From positions 1 through 30,477 of the forward strand of contig DASQXE010000075.1 of NCBI GenBank assembly GCA_035639875.1: 30,477 nucleotides of DNA. Direction: 5' to 3'. Within the stretch, counting starts at the first letter, position 1, and the number at the start of each line of letters is the position of its first letter. A program made the translations under genes and the position numbers. Positions 1 to 7,255 of this stretch are shown piece by piece. The notes beneath the pieces were generated by a model, which had not been told where the DNA came from, made no database searches, and worked only from the letters and a program-made list of their open reading frames with translations. The stretch is from JAIBJP01 sp035639875. Lineage in GTDB: Bacteria; Actinomycetota; Thermoleophilia; Gaiellales; Gaiellaceae.

Positions 1-2
1 GC

Positions 3-404
3 CCGCCGCTGCTCGTCGTGGCCGCCGACACCGTCTTCCGACCAGGAGACCTGGCGCGCGCTGCGAGTCGGTGGGTCGGGTCGGGAACGGCTGCAGGCCT
101 GGGAATCCGGCAGGGTGGCCGCCCCGGCCAGACCCCCGTCCGCGTCGAAGGTGACCGCGTCCTCGAGGTCGGCTCGGGAGAGGGGGAGCGGACCGCAGCG
201 CCGCTCTGGCTCCTCGGCGAGGAGCTGAGCGCCGCGCTGGGAACCGTTGCAGGGCCGCCGTACGAGATCGCATCGGCGGTTCAGGACGCGATCTTGGCGG
301 GCAAGGAGATCATGGCCCTCGAGGTGGGCCCGACGCGGGATCTCACCCACCCGGCCGACGTTGTCACCCACAACTTCCCGTATCTTTCGAGCAAGCGCAG
401 ATGA
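3..404 (+). CDS. Nucleotidyltransferase-family protein, C-terminal part (5' end outside window)
   Basis: The frame is open from the first bases of the window to a TGA at 402-404, so the gene begins upstream and only about 133 residues are seen. The visible start reads LLVVAADTVF, resembling the product-strand Asp region of sugar-1-phosphate nucleotidyltransferases (NTP_transferase fold), and the end reads DLTHPADVVTHNFPYL, like the Asn/Thr-Pro-Asp segment that closes such domains. The expected role is transfer of a nucleotide to a sugar phosphate in the cytoplasm; the substrate cannot be told. The stop overlaps the ATG of the next gene (ATGA), which suggests translational coupling. A GTG at 18 could be read as a start, but the conserved strand begins before it. 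Family assignment is moderate because the signature N-terminal glycine-rich loop is missing from the window. Confidence 0.6.
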   Translation, partial: PPLLVVAADTVFRPGDLARAASRWVGSGTAAGLGIRQGGRPGQTPVRVEGDRVLEVGSGEGERTAAPLWLLGEELSAALGTVAGPPYEIASAVQDAILAGKEIMALEVGPTRDLTHPADVVTHNFPYLSSKRR

Positions 405-757
405 GCGAGACCTACGACCTCTTCCAGAAGGGACGCGAGCACATGGCGGCCGGTATGAATGCGCAGGCCACGGTTGCGCTCGAGAAGGCGAAGCGGCGCG
501 AGCCCGAGAAGACGTCCATACTGGAGGCGCTCGGGATCGCCTACTTCCGCATCCGTCGCTTCGCCGAAGCCGAGCAGGAGTTCCGCGAGATCCTCGAGCT
601 CCGTCCCGTTGACCACTACGCGCACTTCGCGCTCGGGCGTTGCCTCGAGAAGCAGGGGAAGCCGGAGGAAGCCGTCGGCCACTACAAGATGGCGGCCTTC
701 TTCCGGCCGCAGAGCAAGGAGTACCGTAAGGCGCTCGAGTCGCTCGAAGCCGCGTAA
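401..757 (+). CDS. Small tetratricopeptide-repeat protein
   Basis: The 118-residue product is almost entirely helical TPR repeats. Roughly three units can be seen (residues about 3-35, 37-70 and 71-104) with the usual small/aromatic pattern, for example LGIAYFRIRRFAEAEQEF and FALGRCLEKQGKPEEAVGHY. TPRs bind other proteins, so this is probably a cytosolic adaptor; no catalytic motif, signal peptide or membrane segment is visible. The ATG at 401 overlaps the stop of the upstream nucleotidyltransferase-like gene by 4 bases, and dtd begins 6 bases after its stop, so the three are likely one transcript. The partner cannot be inferred. Confidence 0.85.
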   Translation: MSETYDLFQKGREHMAAGMNAQATVALEKAKRREPEKTSILEALGIAYFRIRRFAEAEQEFREILELRPVDHYAHFALGRCLEKQGKPEEAVGHYKMAAFFRPQSKEYRKALESLEAA

Positions 758-763
758 TCAGGC

Positions 764-1201
764 GTGCGGACGGTCGTTCAGCGCGTCAGCGAGGCGCGCG
801 TCGTCGTGGACGGCGATGTCGTCTCGGAGATCGGCAGCGGCCTCTGCGTTCTGCTCGGGGTCGCGGCGGACGACGACCAAGACGCGGCCGGACGCCTCGC
901 CCGCAAGGTCGCGCAACTGCGCATCTTCGAAAACGAGGAAGGCAAGTTCGACCGCTCGGTGGTCGAGACGCACGGTTCCGCACTCGTCGTCAGCCAGTTC
1001 ACCCTCATCGCCGAAACCTCGAAAGGAAACCGGCCCAGCTTCTCCCACGCAGCCCGGCCAGAGCAGGCGGAGCGGCTCTACGAAGCGTTCTGCGGGGCCG
1101 TCGAGGACGAAGGTATCGAGGTCAAGCGCGGCGTTTTCGGCGCCCGCATGTCCGTCGAGTTGGCAAACGACGGCCCTGTGACCATCGTTCTAGAAGTCTG
1201 A
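764..1201 (+). CDS. dtd: D-aminoacyl-tRNA deacylase
   Basis: This enzyme hydrolyses D-amino acids from mischarged tRNAs and proofreads the aminoacyl-tRNA pool in the cytosol. The 145-residue length is normal for the family. Both signature motifs are present: SQFTL at residues 77-81, whose Thr is the functional residue, and NDGPVT at 135-140, the Gly-cisPro chiral-selectivity loop. The GTG start at 764 lies 6 bases after the TPR gene stop and places the conserved N-terminus (RTVVQRVSEARV) right at the start, so no other start is needed. The gene ends at TGA 1199-1201, followed by a non-coding gap before rimP. Confidence 0.96.
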   Translation: MRTVVQRVSEARVVVDGDVVSEIGSGLCVLLGVAADDDQDAAGRLARKVAQLRIFENEEGKFDRSVVETHGSALVVSQFTLIAETSKGNRPSFSHAARPEQAERLYEAFCGAVEDEGIEVKRGVFGARMSVELANDGPVTIVLEV

Positions 1202-1209
1202 TTCACAGG

Positions 1210-1341
1210 CTGGCTACCTTGTCGGGCAACCAGTGGGGGGCCGTAGAAATTGTCGCATTGGACGCCGACGGGACGAACTTCCGCCGCCTTGTCCCGAAAG
1301 CAGGCTACGCGTATGACCCTGTTGCCTCGCCTCGCCCGTAG
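1210..1341 (+). pseudogene. Possible remnant of a TolB/PD40-type beta-propeller gene
   Basis: In the gap between dtd and rimP one frame stays open for 43 codons to TAG 1339-1341. It contains EIVALDADGTNFRRLV (roughly 1246-1293) and then YDPVASPRP. This layout resembles one TolB/PD40 propeller blade (hydrophobic strand, Asn/Asp-Ala-Asp-Gly, Arg-Arg-Leu, then Asp-Pro-x-x-Ser-Pro). There is no convincing start or ribosome binding site, and only about 70% of third positions are G or C, below the neighbouring genes. I read it as a decayed gene fragment now serving as operon leader. Chance similarity cannot be excluded. Confidence 0.3.
1289..1317 (+). promoter_or_regulatory. Candidate sigma-70-type promoter for the rimP-nusA-infB operon
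   Basis: TTGTCC (1289-1294) and TATGAC (1312-1317) are separated by exactly 17 bases, matching the housekeeping arrangement. This is the only good pair I see in the gap after dtd. Transcription would start near 1324, about 90 bases before the terminator-like hairpin at 1411. The call rests on motif matching only. Confidence 0.4.
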
Positions 1342-1410
1342 GTCGTCGGCGCGGAACCGGCCGTAAATCCAGGTGCTATCCTGTCTGCAACCACATTTCC
1401 CCAGTAGGAG

Positions 1411-1436
1411 AAATGGGCGCGCCGCGCCCATTTTTT
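1411..1436 (+). terminator. Strong intrinsic terminator/attenuator in the rimP-nusA leader
   Basis: The arms AAATGGGCGC (1411-1420) and GCGCCCATTT (1424-1433) pair perfectly over 10 bp around a 3-base loop, and the transcript continues into a run of six Ts (1431-1436). This is the only classical stem plus U-tract terminator seen in the window. It lies only 15 bases before the preferred rimP start (TTG 1452). It could end dtd transcripts, attenuate the operon, or both. Confidence 0.75.
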
Positions 1437-1451
1437 GCGAAAGAAGCCACT

Positions 1452-1895
1452 TTGACCCAGGTACACGAGAAGGAACGCCAACTGCATCGCGAGGTCGCCG
1501 AGACCGTCGAGTCACGCATCCCGGATATCGAGGTGCTCGCGGTCGAGTTGGGCGGGCCCGAGCACATCACGGTGTACGTCGACCATCCGGCCGGCGTCGA
1601 TCACGCGCTCTGCGAGCAGGTAACGAACGAGCTGCGCGCGTATCTCGACCGCTACCGCGTCGACGTTTCCTCGCCGGGCTTCGAGCGGCCGCTGCGCACG
1701 CGCGAGCATTTCGCGGGCGCGGTCGGCCGGCGCGTCGCGGTGCGGACGGACATCGAGCTCGACGGTCGCAAGCGCTTTCGCGGCGAGGTCATGGACGCGG
1801 GCGAGCGCGAGGCGACGCTTGCGGTCGGCGGCGAGCGAGTAGAGATCCCGTACGACGCGATCGTGCGCGGGAACCTGATCGAGGAAGGGCGGTAA
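1452..1895 (+). CDS. rimP: Ribosome maturation factor RimP
   Basis: RimP is needed for maturation of the 30S subunit. The product has the N-terminal alpha/beta domain followed by the family hallmark VDVSSPGFERPL and a C-terminal SH3-like barrel ending in a basic/acidic strand. TTG 1452 gives 147 residues, a normal length, with a weak AAGAAG ribosome site 5 bases upstream. An in-frame ATG at 1413 would add 13 residues, but it lies inside the stem of the terminator hairpin and is only 2 bases from an AGGAG, too close for normal initiation, so I prefer the TTG. nusA begins 2 bases after the TAA, the usual bacterial order. Confidence 0.9.
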   Translation: MTQVHEKERQLHREVAETVESRIPDIEVLAVELGGPEHITVYVDHPAGVDHALCEQVTNELRAYLDRYRVDVSSPGFERPLRTREHFAGAVGRRVAVRTDIELDGRKRFRGEVMDAGEREATLAVGGERVEIPYDAIVRGNLIEEGR

Positions 1896-1897
1896 CG

Positions 1898-3382
1898 GTG
1901 AGCAGAGAGATTCTCGAGGCGGTGCGGCAGATCGAGCGCGAGAAGGGCATCGAGGACGAGACCCTGGTCCGCGCGCTCGAGGACGCGCTCCTCGCGGCCT
2001 ACAAGAAGACGCCGGGCGCGGCCCGGCACGCGACGGTAGAGCTCGACAACGGCACGGGCGATTTCCGCGTGTGGTCGATCCAGCTCCCGCCCGACATCGA
2101 GGAGCGGCTCATCGAGGAGGCGCGCGAGCGGGCGATCTCCGAGCTCGAAGCTGCGGAGGAAGAGAGCGGCGAGCGCTCGCACACGCTCATCACCGACGAC
2201 GACCTCACGATCGACTGGTCCGACGTTCCGCCGGAGCAGGTCAAGCGCGCGGACGTCACGCCCGAGAACTTCGGTCGCATCGCCGCGCAGACCGCGAAGC
2301 AGGTCATCCTCCAGCGGATTCGCGAAGCCGAGCGCGAGATGATGTACGAGGAGTACGTCGATCGCGTGAGCGAAGTCGTCACGGGCATCGTCCAGCAGGC
2401 CGGCGACCGCAACAACGTGCTCGTCGACCTCGGCAAGGTCGAGGCGCTCTTGCCTCGCTCCGAGCAGGTGGACGGCGAGCGCTACGAGCAGGGGAGCCGC
2501 ATCAAGGCGGTCATCACCGAGGTCCGCTCGGGCACGAAGGGTCCGCAGGTGATCCTGTCGCGCCGCGATCCCGAGCTGATCAAGACATTGTTCGAGCTCG
2601 AGGTCCCGGAGATCGCCGATGGGCTCGTCGAGATCCGCGGAGTCGCGCGCGAGCCCGGCTACCGCTCCAAGATCGCGGTCGAGTCGCACGTCCAGGGCGT
2701 CGATCCAGTCGGGGCGTGCGTCGGCCCACGCGGGTCGCGAGTGCGCATGGTCGTGTCCGAGCTGCGCGGCGAGAAGATCGACATCATCCCGTGGAACCCC
2801 GAGCCGGCGCGCTTCGTCGCGAAGGCGCTCTCGCCCGCGCGAGTGCGTGAGGTGCTCGTCGACGACGAGTCGAGCGAAGCGACTGTCGTCGTCCCCGACG
2901 ACCAGCTGTCGCTGGCGATCGGCAAGGAGGGGCTGAACGCCCGCTTGGCCGCCCGGCTGACCGGCTGGAAGATCGACATCGTCTCGGAGACCGAGTTCGC
3001 CCGCACCGAGGCCGAAGCGGCCTTCGCCGGCGGCGAGGAGGAGTTCTCAGGCCGGTGCGCCGCCATCCTCGCCAACGGCAAACGTTGTCCGAACACGGCG
3101 CTCCCCGGCTCGAAGTACTGCGGCATCCCCGCGCACCGCGAGCTCGCGGAGCGCGAGGCCGCAGGGGAGGATGTCTCCGCGCAGACGGTCCAAGCGCAAG
3201 CCGACGAGGACGAGATCGAAGAGGCAGAAGCGCAGGCGCCTGCAGGGGCGGGGCATGCCCCGCCCGCGAACCCCGCTGACGAGGGCCTGCCCGCCGACGA
3301 GGCGAAGTCCGAGGCGGTCGCCGAGGCTGCCCAGCCCGAGCACGAGGTCCCGGAGGAGGGTGAGAGCACTCCTGCAGCGTGA
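1898..3382 (+). CDS. nusA: Transcription termination/antitermination factor NusA with Cys/His C-terminal extension
   Basis: NusA binds RNA polymerase and nascent RNA and modulates pausing, termination and antitermination. The 494-residue product has an N-terminal polymerase-binding domain (about 1-150), an S1 domain (about 150-220, with NVLVDLGKVEALLPRSEQV), and two KH domains with GPRG near 273 and GKEG near 341. After KH2 comes an unusual region: Cys387, Cys397, Cys408 and His413 (spacing 9, 10, 4) in a short Gly/Lys-rich segment that looks like a small metal-binding knuckle, then an acidic Ala/Glu/Pro-rich tail of about 70 residues. GTG 1898 follows a GAGGAAGGG site at good distance. The stop overlaps the ylxR GTG by 4 bases. 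Core identity is certain; the role of the extension is unknown. Confidence 0.97.
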   Translation: MSREILEAVRQIEREKGIEDETLVRALEDALLAAYKKTPGAARHATVELDNGTGDFRVWSIQLPPDIEERLIEEARERAISELEAAEEESGERSHTLITDDDLTIDWSDVPPEQVKRADVTPENFGRIAAQTAKQVILQRIREAEREMMYEEYVDRVSEVVTGIVQQAGDRNNVLVDLGKVEALLPRSEQVDGERYEQGSRIKAVITEVRSGTKGPQVILSRRDPELIKTLFELEVPEIADGLVEIRGVAREPGYRSKIAVESHVQGVDPVGACVGPRGSRVRMVVSELRGEKIDIIPWNPEPARFVAKALSPARVREVLVDDESSEATVVVPDDQLSLAIGKEGLNARLAARLTGWKIDIVSETEFARTEAEAAFAGGEEEFSGRCAAILANGKRCPNTALPGSKYCGIPAHRELAEREAAGEDVSAQTVQAQADEDEIEEAEAQAPAGAGHAPPANPADEGLPADEAKSEAVAEAAQPEHEVPEEGESTPAA

Positions 3383-3651
3383 GCGAGCCGATAAGGACCT
3401 GCGTGGGCTGCGGGCGGAAGGCGCCGCAGCGGGAACTCGTGCGTTTCGTCGCGCCGGACGGCGTGCTGAGGCGCGACGCTTCCGGACGGGCACCGGGCCG
3501 TGGGGCCTACACGTGCGCCCGGCCTGCCTGCTTCGAGCGAGCGGCCGCGCGCCGCGCCTTCGCGCGTACTCTGCGCCGGAACGTCACAATTCCGTCAGGA
3601 ATACCCCAGGAGCTCAGGACTGATCCATGGCTGACCGGCAAAGACCACTGA
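3379..3651 (+). CDS. ylxR: YlxR (DUF448) RNA-binding family protein
   Basis: This is a small basic protein of the YlxR family, which sits between nusA and infB in many bacteria and has been linked to RNA binding and regulation. The 90-residue product shows the family signature RTCVGCGRK near residues 6-14, GRGAYTC near 41-47 and a second Cys in RPACFERA, plus the basic C-terminal helix ending in RTLRRN. The GTG at 3379 overlaps the nusA stop (GTGA), and the 3' end overlaps infB by 25 bases, so translation is probably coupled to both neighbours. Confidence 0.93.
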   Translation: MSEPIRTCVGCGRKAPQRELVRFVAPDGVLRRDASGRAPGRGAYTCARPACFERAAARRAFARTLRRNVTIPSGIPQELRTDPWLTGKDH

Positions 3652-5609
3652 GACCGAGAGGCGGCGCTCCCGCGGGGAAGCGCAAGCGGCGTGTCGTAAT
3701 CGACTCCCAGGCCGCTCGCCCGCGGCAGGACGCGCGCACCCCGCGCGAGACGCCCAAGCCCCGCGCGGAGCAGCCCGCACCCGTTCAGCCGACCGGACCG
3801 GTCAAGGTCAGCTCGGGCGCCACGGTAAAGGAGCTCTCCGCCGCGCTGGGCGTCCCCGTTCCTCAGATCATCAAGATCATGATGGACGTCGGGGAGATGG
3901 TGACCATCACGCAGTCGCTCGGCGACGACGCGATCGAGCTCATCGCCACGCAGCTCGAGCGCGAGGTGGAGATCAAGCACGCGGACGAGGAAGAGCTCGA
4001 GGCCGAGGTCTACGAGGACAAGCCCGAGGATCTCAGCGCGCGGCCGCCGGTCGTCACGATCATGGGTCACGTCGACCACGGGAAGACGACGCTCCTCGAC
4101 GCCATCCGCCAGTCGGCGGTCGTCGAGACCGAGGCAGGCGGGATCACGCAGCACATCGGCGCGTACCAGGTGAAGCACGACGGTCGCGTCGTCACGTTCC
4201 TCGACACCCCGGGCCATGAGGCGTTCACCGCGCTTCGTGCCCGTGGCGCCAAGGTGACCGACATCGCAGTGCTCGTCGTTGCTGCAGACGACGGCGTCAT
4301 GCCGCAGACGCTCGAATCCATCAACCACGCGCGCGCCGCGGACGTTCCGATCGTCGTCGCCGTGAACAAGATCGACAAACCCGACGCCAACCCGACGCGC
4401 GTCCGCCAGGAGCTCGTCACACACGACCTGCAGCCGGAGGAGTGGGGTGGCACGACCCAGTACGCCGACGTCTCGGCGAAGACCGGGCAAGGCCTCGATG
4501 TTCTCGTCGAGCGCATCCTCCTGGTGGCGGACGCCGAGCTCGAGCTCGCCGCCAACCCGAAGGCAGAAGCTTCGGGGCCCATCATCGAGAGCCGCCTTGA
4601 CGTGGGCCGCGGCCCGGTGGCGACCATGCTCGTCGCCCGCGGCACCCTGCGGGTCGGCGACGCGATCGTCGCCGGCGACGCCTGGGGCCGCGTGCGCGCG
4701 CTGCACGACTATCGCGGCGAGAAGGTGAAGGAGGCGAAGCCCGGCACGCCGGTCGAGATCCTGGGCTTCGACAAGCCTCCGGCGGCCGGCGAGCAGGCCC
4801 GCGTCGTCGAGAACGACCGCCAGGCGCGCCATCTCGCAGGTCTACGCGGCCAGCGCCTGCGCGCCGAGCAGCTCGCCCGTTCCGCACGGCGCGGCGTCTC
4901 GCTCGAAGAGCTCTTCACGCGCATGGAGGAGGGCGGCGTCAAGGAGCTGAACGTGATCGTCAAGGGTGACGTGCAGGGCTCCGTAGAAGCTGTCGTCGGC
5001 GAGCTCGCGAAGATCAAGCATCCCGAGGTGGCCGTCAACGTCATCCACACCGGCATCGGCGCGATCACCGAGAGCGACGTCATGCTCGCGTCCGCGTCCA
5101 ACGCGATCGTGGCCGGGTTCAACGTGCGCCCCAACGCCGACGCTCGCGCTCTCGCCGAGCGTGAGGGCGTCGACCTCCGCACCTACCGGGTCATCTACCA
5201 GCTCACGGAGGACATCCAGCAGGCGCTCGTCGGCATGCTCGCCCCGGAGCGGGTCGAGGAATCCCTCGGCGATGCCGAGGTGCGCGCGCTCTTCCGCGCG
5301 TCGCGGCTGGGCGTCATCGCGGGCTGCATGGTGACCCGCGGCGTCATCCGGCGGAACTCGCAGATCCGCGTCGTGCGCGAAGGCACGGTCATCTACGAGA
5401 CGACGATCGCCAGCCTCAAGCGCTTCAAGGACGACGTGCGCGAGGTCCAGGAGGGCTTCGAGTGCGGAATCCTGCTCGAGAACTTCAACGACGTGAAGGA
5501 AGGCGACGTGCTCGAGGCCTTCGAGACGAAGGAGATCGAGCGCACCGACCTCGACGTGAGCGGGAACGGCGGCGCGGCCGCGCAGGACGTCGCCGCCGAC
5601 GAGGCCTAG
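3627..5609 (+). CDS. infB: Translation initiation factor IF-2
   Basis: IF-2 is the GTPase that brings initiator fMet-tRNA to the 30S subunit and promotes subunit joining. The product has 660 residues: a short basic, Pro-rich start (1-50), one IF2_N domain (about 55-115), then the G domain with GHVDHGKT at 147-154, GGITQHIGAYQV (switch I), DTPGHEAF at 193, NKID at 247 and SAKTG, followed by domains II, III and IV. It is short for an actinobacterial IF-2, which often has a long low-complexity N-terminus. ATG 3627 lies inside the end of ylxR. Confidence 0.98.
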   Translation: MADRQRPLRPRGGAPAGKRKRRVVIDSQAARPRQDARTPRETPKPRAEQPAPVQPTGPVKVSSGATVKELSAALGVPVPQIIKIMMDVGEMVTITQSLGDDAIELIATQLEREVEIKHADEEELEAEVYEDKPEDLSARPPVVTIMGHVDHGKTTLLDAIRQSAVVETEAGGITQHIGAYQVKHDGRVVTFLDTPGHEAFTALRARGAKVTDIAVLVVAADDGVMPQTLESINHARAADVPIVVAVNKIDKPDANPTRVRQELVTHDLQPEEWGGTTQYADVSAKTGQGLDVLVERILLVADAELELAANPKAEASGPIIESRLDVGRGPVATMLVARGTLRVGDAIVAGDAWGRVRALHDYRGEKVKEAKPGTPVEILGFDKPPAAGEQARVVENDRQARHLAGLRGQRLRAEQLARSARRGVSLEELFTRMEEGGVKELNVIVKGDVQGSVEAVVGELAKIKHPEVAVNVIHTGIGAITESDVMLASASNAIVAGFNVRPNADARALAEREGVDLRTYRVIYQLTEDIQQALVGMLAPERVEESLGDAEVRALFRASRLGVIAGCMVTRGVIRRNSQIRVVREGTVIYETTIASLKRFKDDVREVQEGFECGILLENFNDVKEGDVLEAFETKEIERTDLDVSGNGGAAAQDVAADEA

Positions 5610-5624
5610 ACCGAGGGCCGGGCC

Positions 5625-5924
5625 ATGGGGGCCGGCTACGTCGGCATCCTCTCAGCAGAGCTCCACTTCCCCGATAACCACTCGCTGAAGGGCAAGCGGA
5701 AGGAGCTCCTGTCAGTGAAGGCGCAGCTCCAGCGCCGGTTCGGCGCGGCGGTCGCCGAGGTCGACCATCACGACGTCTGGCAGCGGGCGCGCCTGACACT
5801 CGCCTGCGTCGCGCGTGGTCACAACGAGCTCGTCGGACTTCTCGACGGGGCGGAGCGCTACCTGGCCGGCCAGCCCTTCGAGCTCGGCCGCGTGGAGCGG
5901 GAGATCGTGACGCTCGATGACTGA
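5625..5924 (+). CDS. ylxP: DUF503 (YlxP-like) family protein
   Basis: The 99-residue product matches the DUF503/YlxP family, small alpha/beta proteins encoded between infB and rbfA in many Gram-positive bacteria and suspected to act near ribosome assembly. Recognisable features are VGILSAELHFP at the start, SLKGKRKEL near residues 19-27, AVAEVDHHDVWQRARL in the middle and a C-terminal strand after LDGAERYL. The ATG at 5625 is 15 bases after the infB stop. The end overlaps rbfA by 8 bases. No enzyme motif is visible. Confidence 0.88.
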   Translation: MGAGYVGILSAELHFPDNHSLKGKRKELLSVKAQLQRRFGAAVAEVDHHDVWQRARLTLACVARGHNELVGLLDGAERYLAGQPFELGRVEREIVTLDD

Positions 5925-6264
5925 GCGCATGCGCAGAGTGAACGAAGCGCTGAGGGAAGTGCTTTCGGAGGGCATCGGCTCGCTCAAGGACCCGCGGATC
6001 GGATTCGTCACGGTGACCGGGGTCGAGGCGAGCCCCGATCTTCGACACGCGACGGTCTACGTCAGCGTCCTCGGCTCGGAGGCGAAGCGGGATGCGACGA
6101 TCGCCGGGCTTCAGTCCTCGCATGGGGTCCTTCAGAGCCGCGTCAACCGCGAGCTCCGTCTGAAGCGAACTCCACAGTTGACCTTCGAGTACGATCCGAC
6201 GATAGAGAGGGGCGTACGGCTCTCCCGGCTTATCGATGAGCTCGCGCCAGGCGAACACGACTGA
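5917..6264 (+). CDS. rbfA: 30S ribosome-binding factor RbfA
   Basis: RbfA assists late maturation of 16S rRNA in the 30S subunit. The 115-residue product shows the single KH-like fold of the family: RVNEALREVLSEGI in helix 1, KDPRIGFVTVTGVEAS, then HATVYVSVLG, and the C-terminal RTPQLTFEYDPTIERG. Length and motif order are normal. The start ATG overlaps the upstream DUF503 gene by 8 bases, and the next gene's ATG (6236) lies 29 bases inside this gene, consistent with tight coupling. Confidence 0.96.
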   Translation: MTERMRRVNEALREVLSEGIGSLKDPRIGFVTVTGVEASPDLRHATVYVSVLGSEAKRDATIAGLQSSHGVLQSRVNRELRLKRTPQLTFEYDPTIERGVRLSRLIDELAPGEHD

Positions 6265-7255
6265 GAGTGACCTGCGGACGATCGCAGAGGCGATCCGCGA
6301 TCACGACCGCTTCCTGGTCACGACCCATGAGAACCCGGACGGGGACGCGCTCGGCTCCCTGCTCGCCGCCAAGCTGATGCTCGACCAACTCGGCAAGGAC
6401 GTGGTCACCTACCTCGCCGGCCAAACGCCCCTGCCCCGCGAATATCAGTTCATGGAGCTCGGCGACCTACTCCGCGAGCCGCCGGCGGACACGCACGAGC
6501 GCGTCCTGTTTGCGCTCGACTGCGCGAACGAGCGCCGGCTCGGACCCGATCCCTCGCTGTACGAGCGCGCGCCGCTCGTGATCGACATCGACCACCATCA
6601 CGACAACTCGCGCTTCGGACAGCTGAACTACATCGACGCGGGGGCCTCGTCCACCGGTGAGATCATGCGCGAGCTCCTCCGCGAGCTCGGCCTCGAGCTC
6701 ACGCCCGAGATCGCCGAGGCGCTGTACATCGCCATCGTCACGGACACGGGCCGCTTCCAGTACGCGAACACGACCGCCAAAGCTCTTCGTCTCGCGGCCG
6801 AGCTCGTCGAAGCGGGCGCCGATGTCCACCGCGTCTTCCAGGGCGTATACGAGAACGTCGCCTTCGCCAAGCTGAAGCTGGTCGCGAAGGCCCTCGAGCA
6901 CGCCCGCGTGTACGACGGCGGGCGCGTGATCGTCTCCCATCTTGAGAAGAACGACTTCGAGGCGGCCGGCGCGGAGGAGCCCTACTCCGAGGGCATCATC
7001 GACTACCTCCGGGCGGTCGAAGGCGCCGAGATCGCCGCGCTCATTCGCCAGCCTCCGACCGGGGACGGTCCCGCCCGGCGCGTGAGCCTGCGCACGACCG
7101 CCGAGGATGTCGACGTGTCGAAGATCGCCCGCAAGAGCGGGGGAGGGGGGCACCCGCAGGCGGCCGGCTTCCCGAGCGAGGCCACGGTCGAAGAAATCAC
7201 GAACTTCATCCGCCGTGAGTACCTCGCCCAGGTAAACGGAACCGCCTCGGCTTGA
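6236..7255 (+). CDS. nrnA: DHH/DHHA1 phosphoesterase, NrnA-like (oligoribonuclease / pAp phosphatase)
   Basis: Proteins of this type degrade nanoRNA (2-5 nt oligoribonucleotides) and dephosphorylate 3'-phosphoadenosine 5'-phosphate, using Mn ions. The 339-residue product has the DHH motifs HENPDGDALGS at 31-41, DCAN, DIDHHHDN with the DHH at 119-121, and DTGRFQY, then a DHHA1 domain with the glycine-rich SGGGGHPQAAGF near the C-terminus. The position after rbfA and before truB is the usual one for this family in Gram-positive bacteria. The ATG at 6236 overlaps rbfA by 29 bases and the stop overlaps truB by 4 bases. NrnA versus another DHH subfamily is inferred from length and context. Confidence 0.9.
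   Translation: MSSRQANTTESDLRTIAEAIRDHDRFLVTTHENPDGDALGSLLAAKLMLDQLGKDVVTYLAGQTPLPREYQFMELGDLLREPPADTHERVLFALDCANERRLGPDPSLYERAPLVIDIDHHHDNSRFGQLNYIDAGASSTGEIMRELLRELGLELTPEIAEALYIAIVTDTGRFQYANTTAKALRLAAELVEAGADVHRVFQGVYENVAFAKLKLVAKALEHARVYDGGRVIVSHLEKNDFEAAGAEEPYSEGIIDYLRAVEGAEIAALIRQPPTGDGPARRVSLRTTAEDVDVSKIARKSGGGGHPQAAGFPSEATVEEITNFIRREYLAQVNGTASA

Noticed and set aside
1353..1382. Possible alternative-sigma promoter (GGAACC ... CTATCC) before rimP
   Set aside because: The -10 half does not fit an ECF consensus well, and a better sigma-70-type pair exists upstream.
1413..1451. N-terminal extension of RimP from ATG 1413
   Set aside because: The ATG is within the stem of a strong terminator hairpin and only 2 bases from AGGAG; family length fits the TTG at 1452.
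1652..2689. Long open frame antisense to rimP/nusA (345 codons)
   Set aside because: Shadow of nusA; low-complexity Arg/Leu/Asp content and no ribosome site.
3507..4832. Long open frame antisense to ylxR/infB (441 codons)
   Set aside because: Composition-driven shadow of infB with no recognisable domain.
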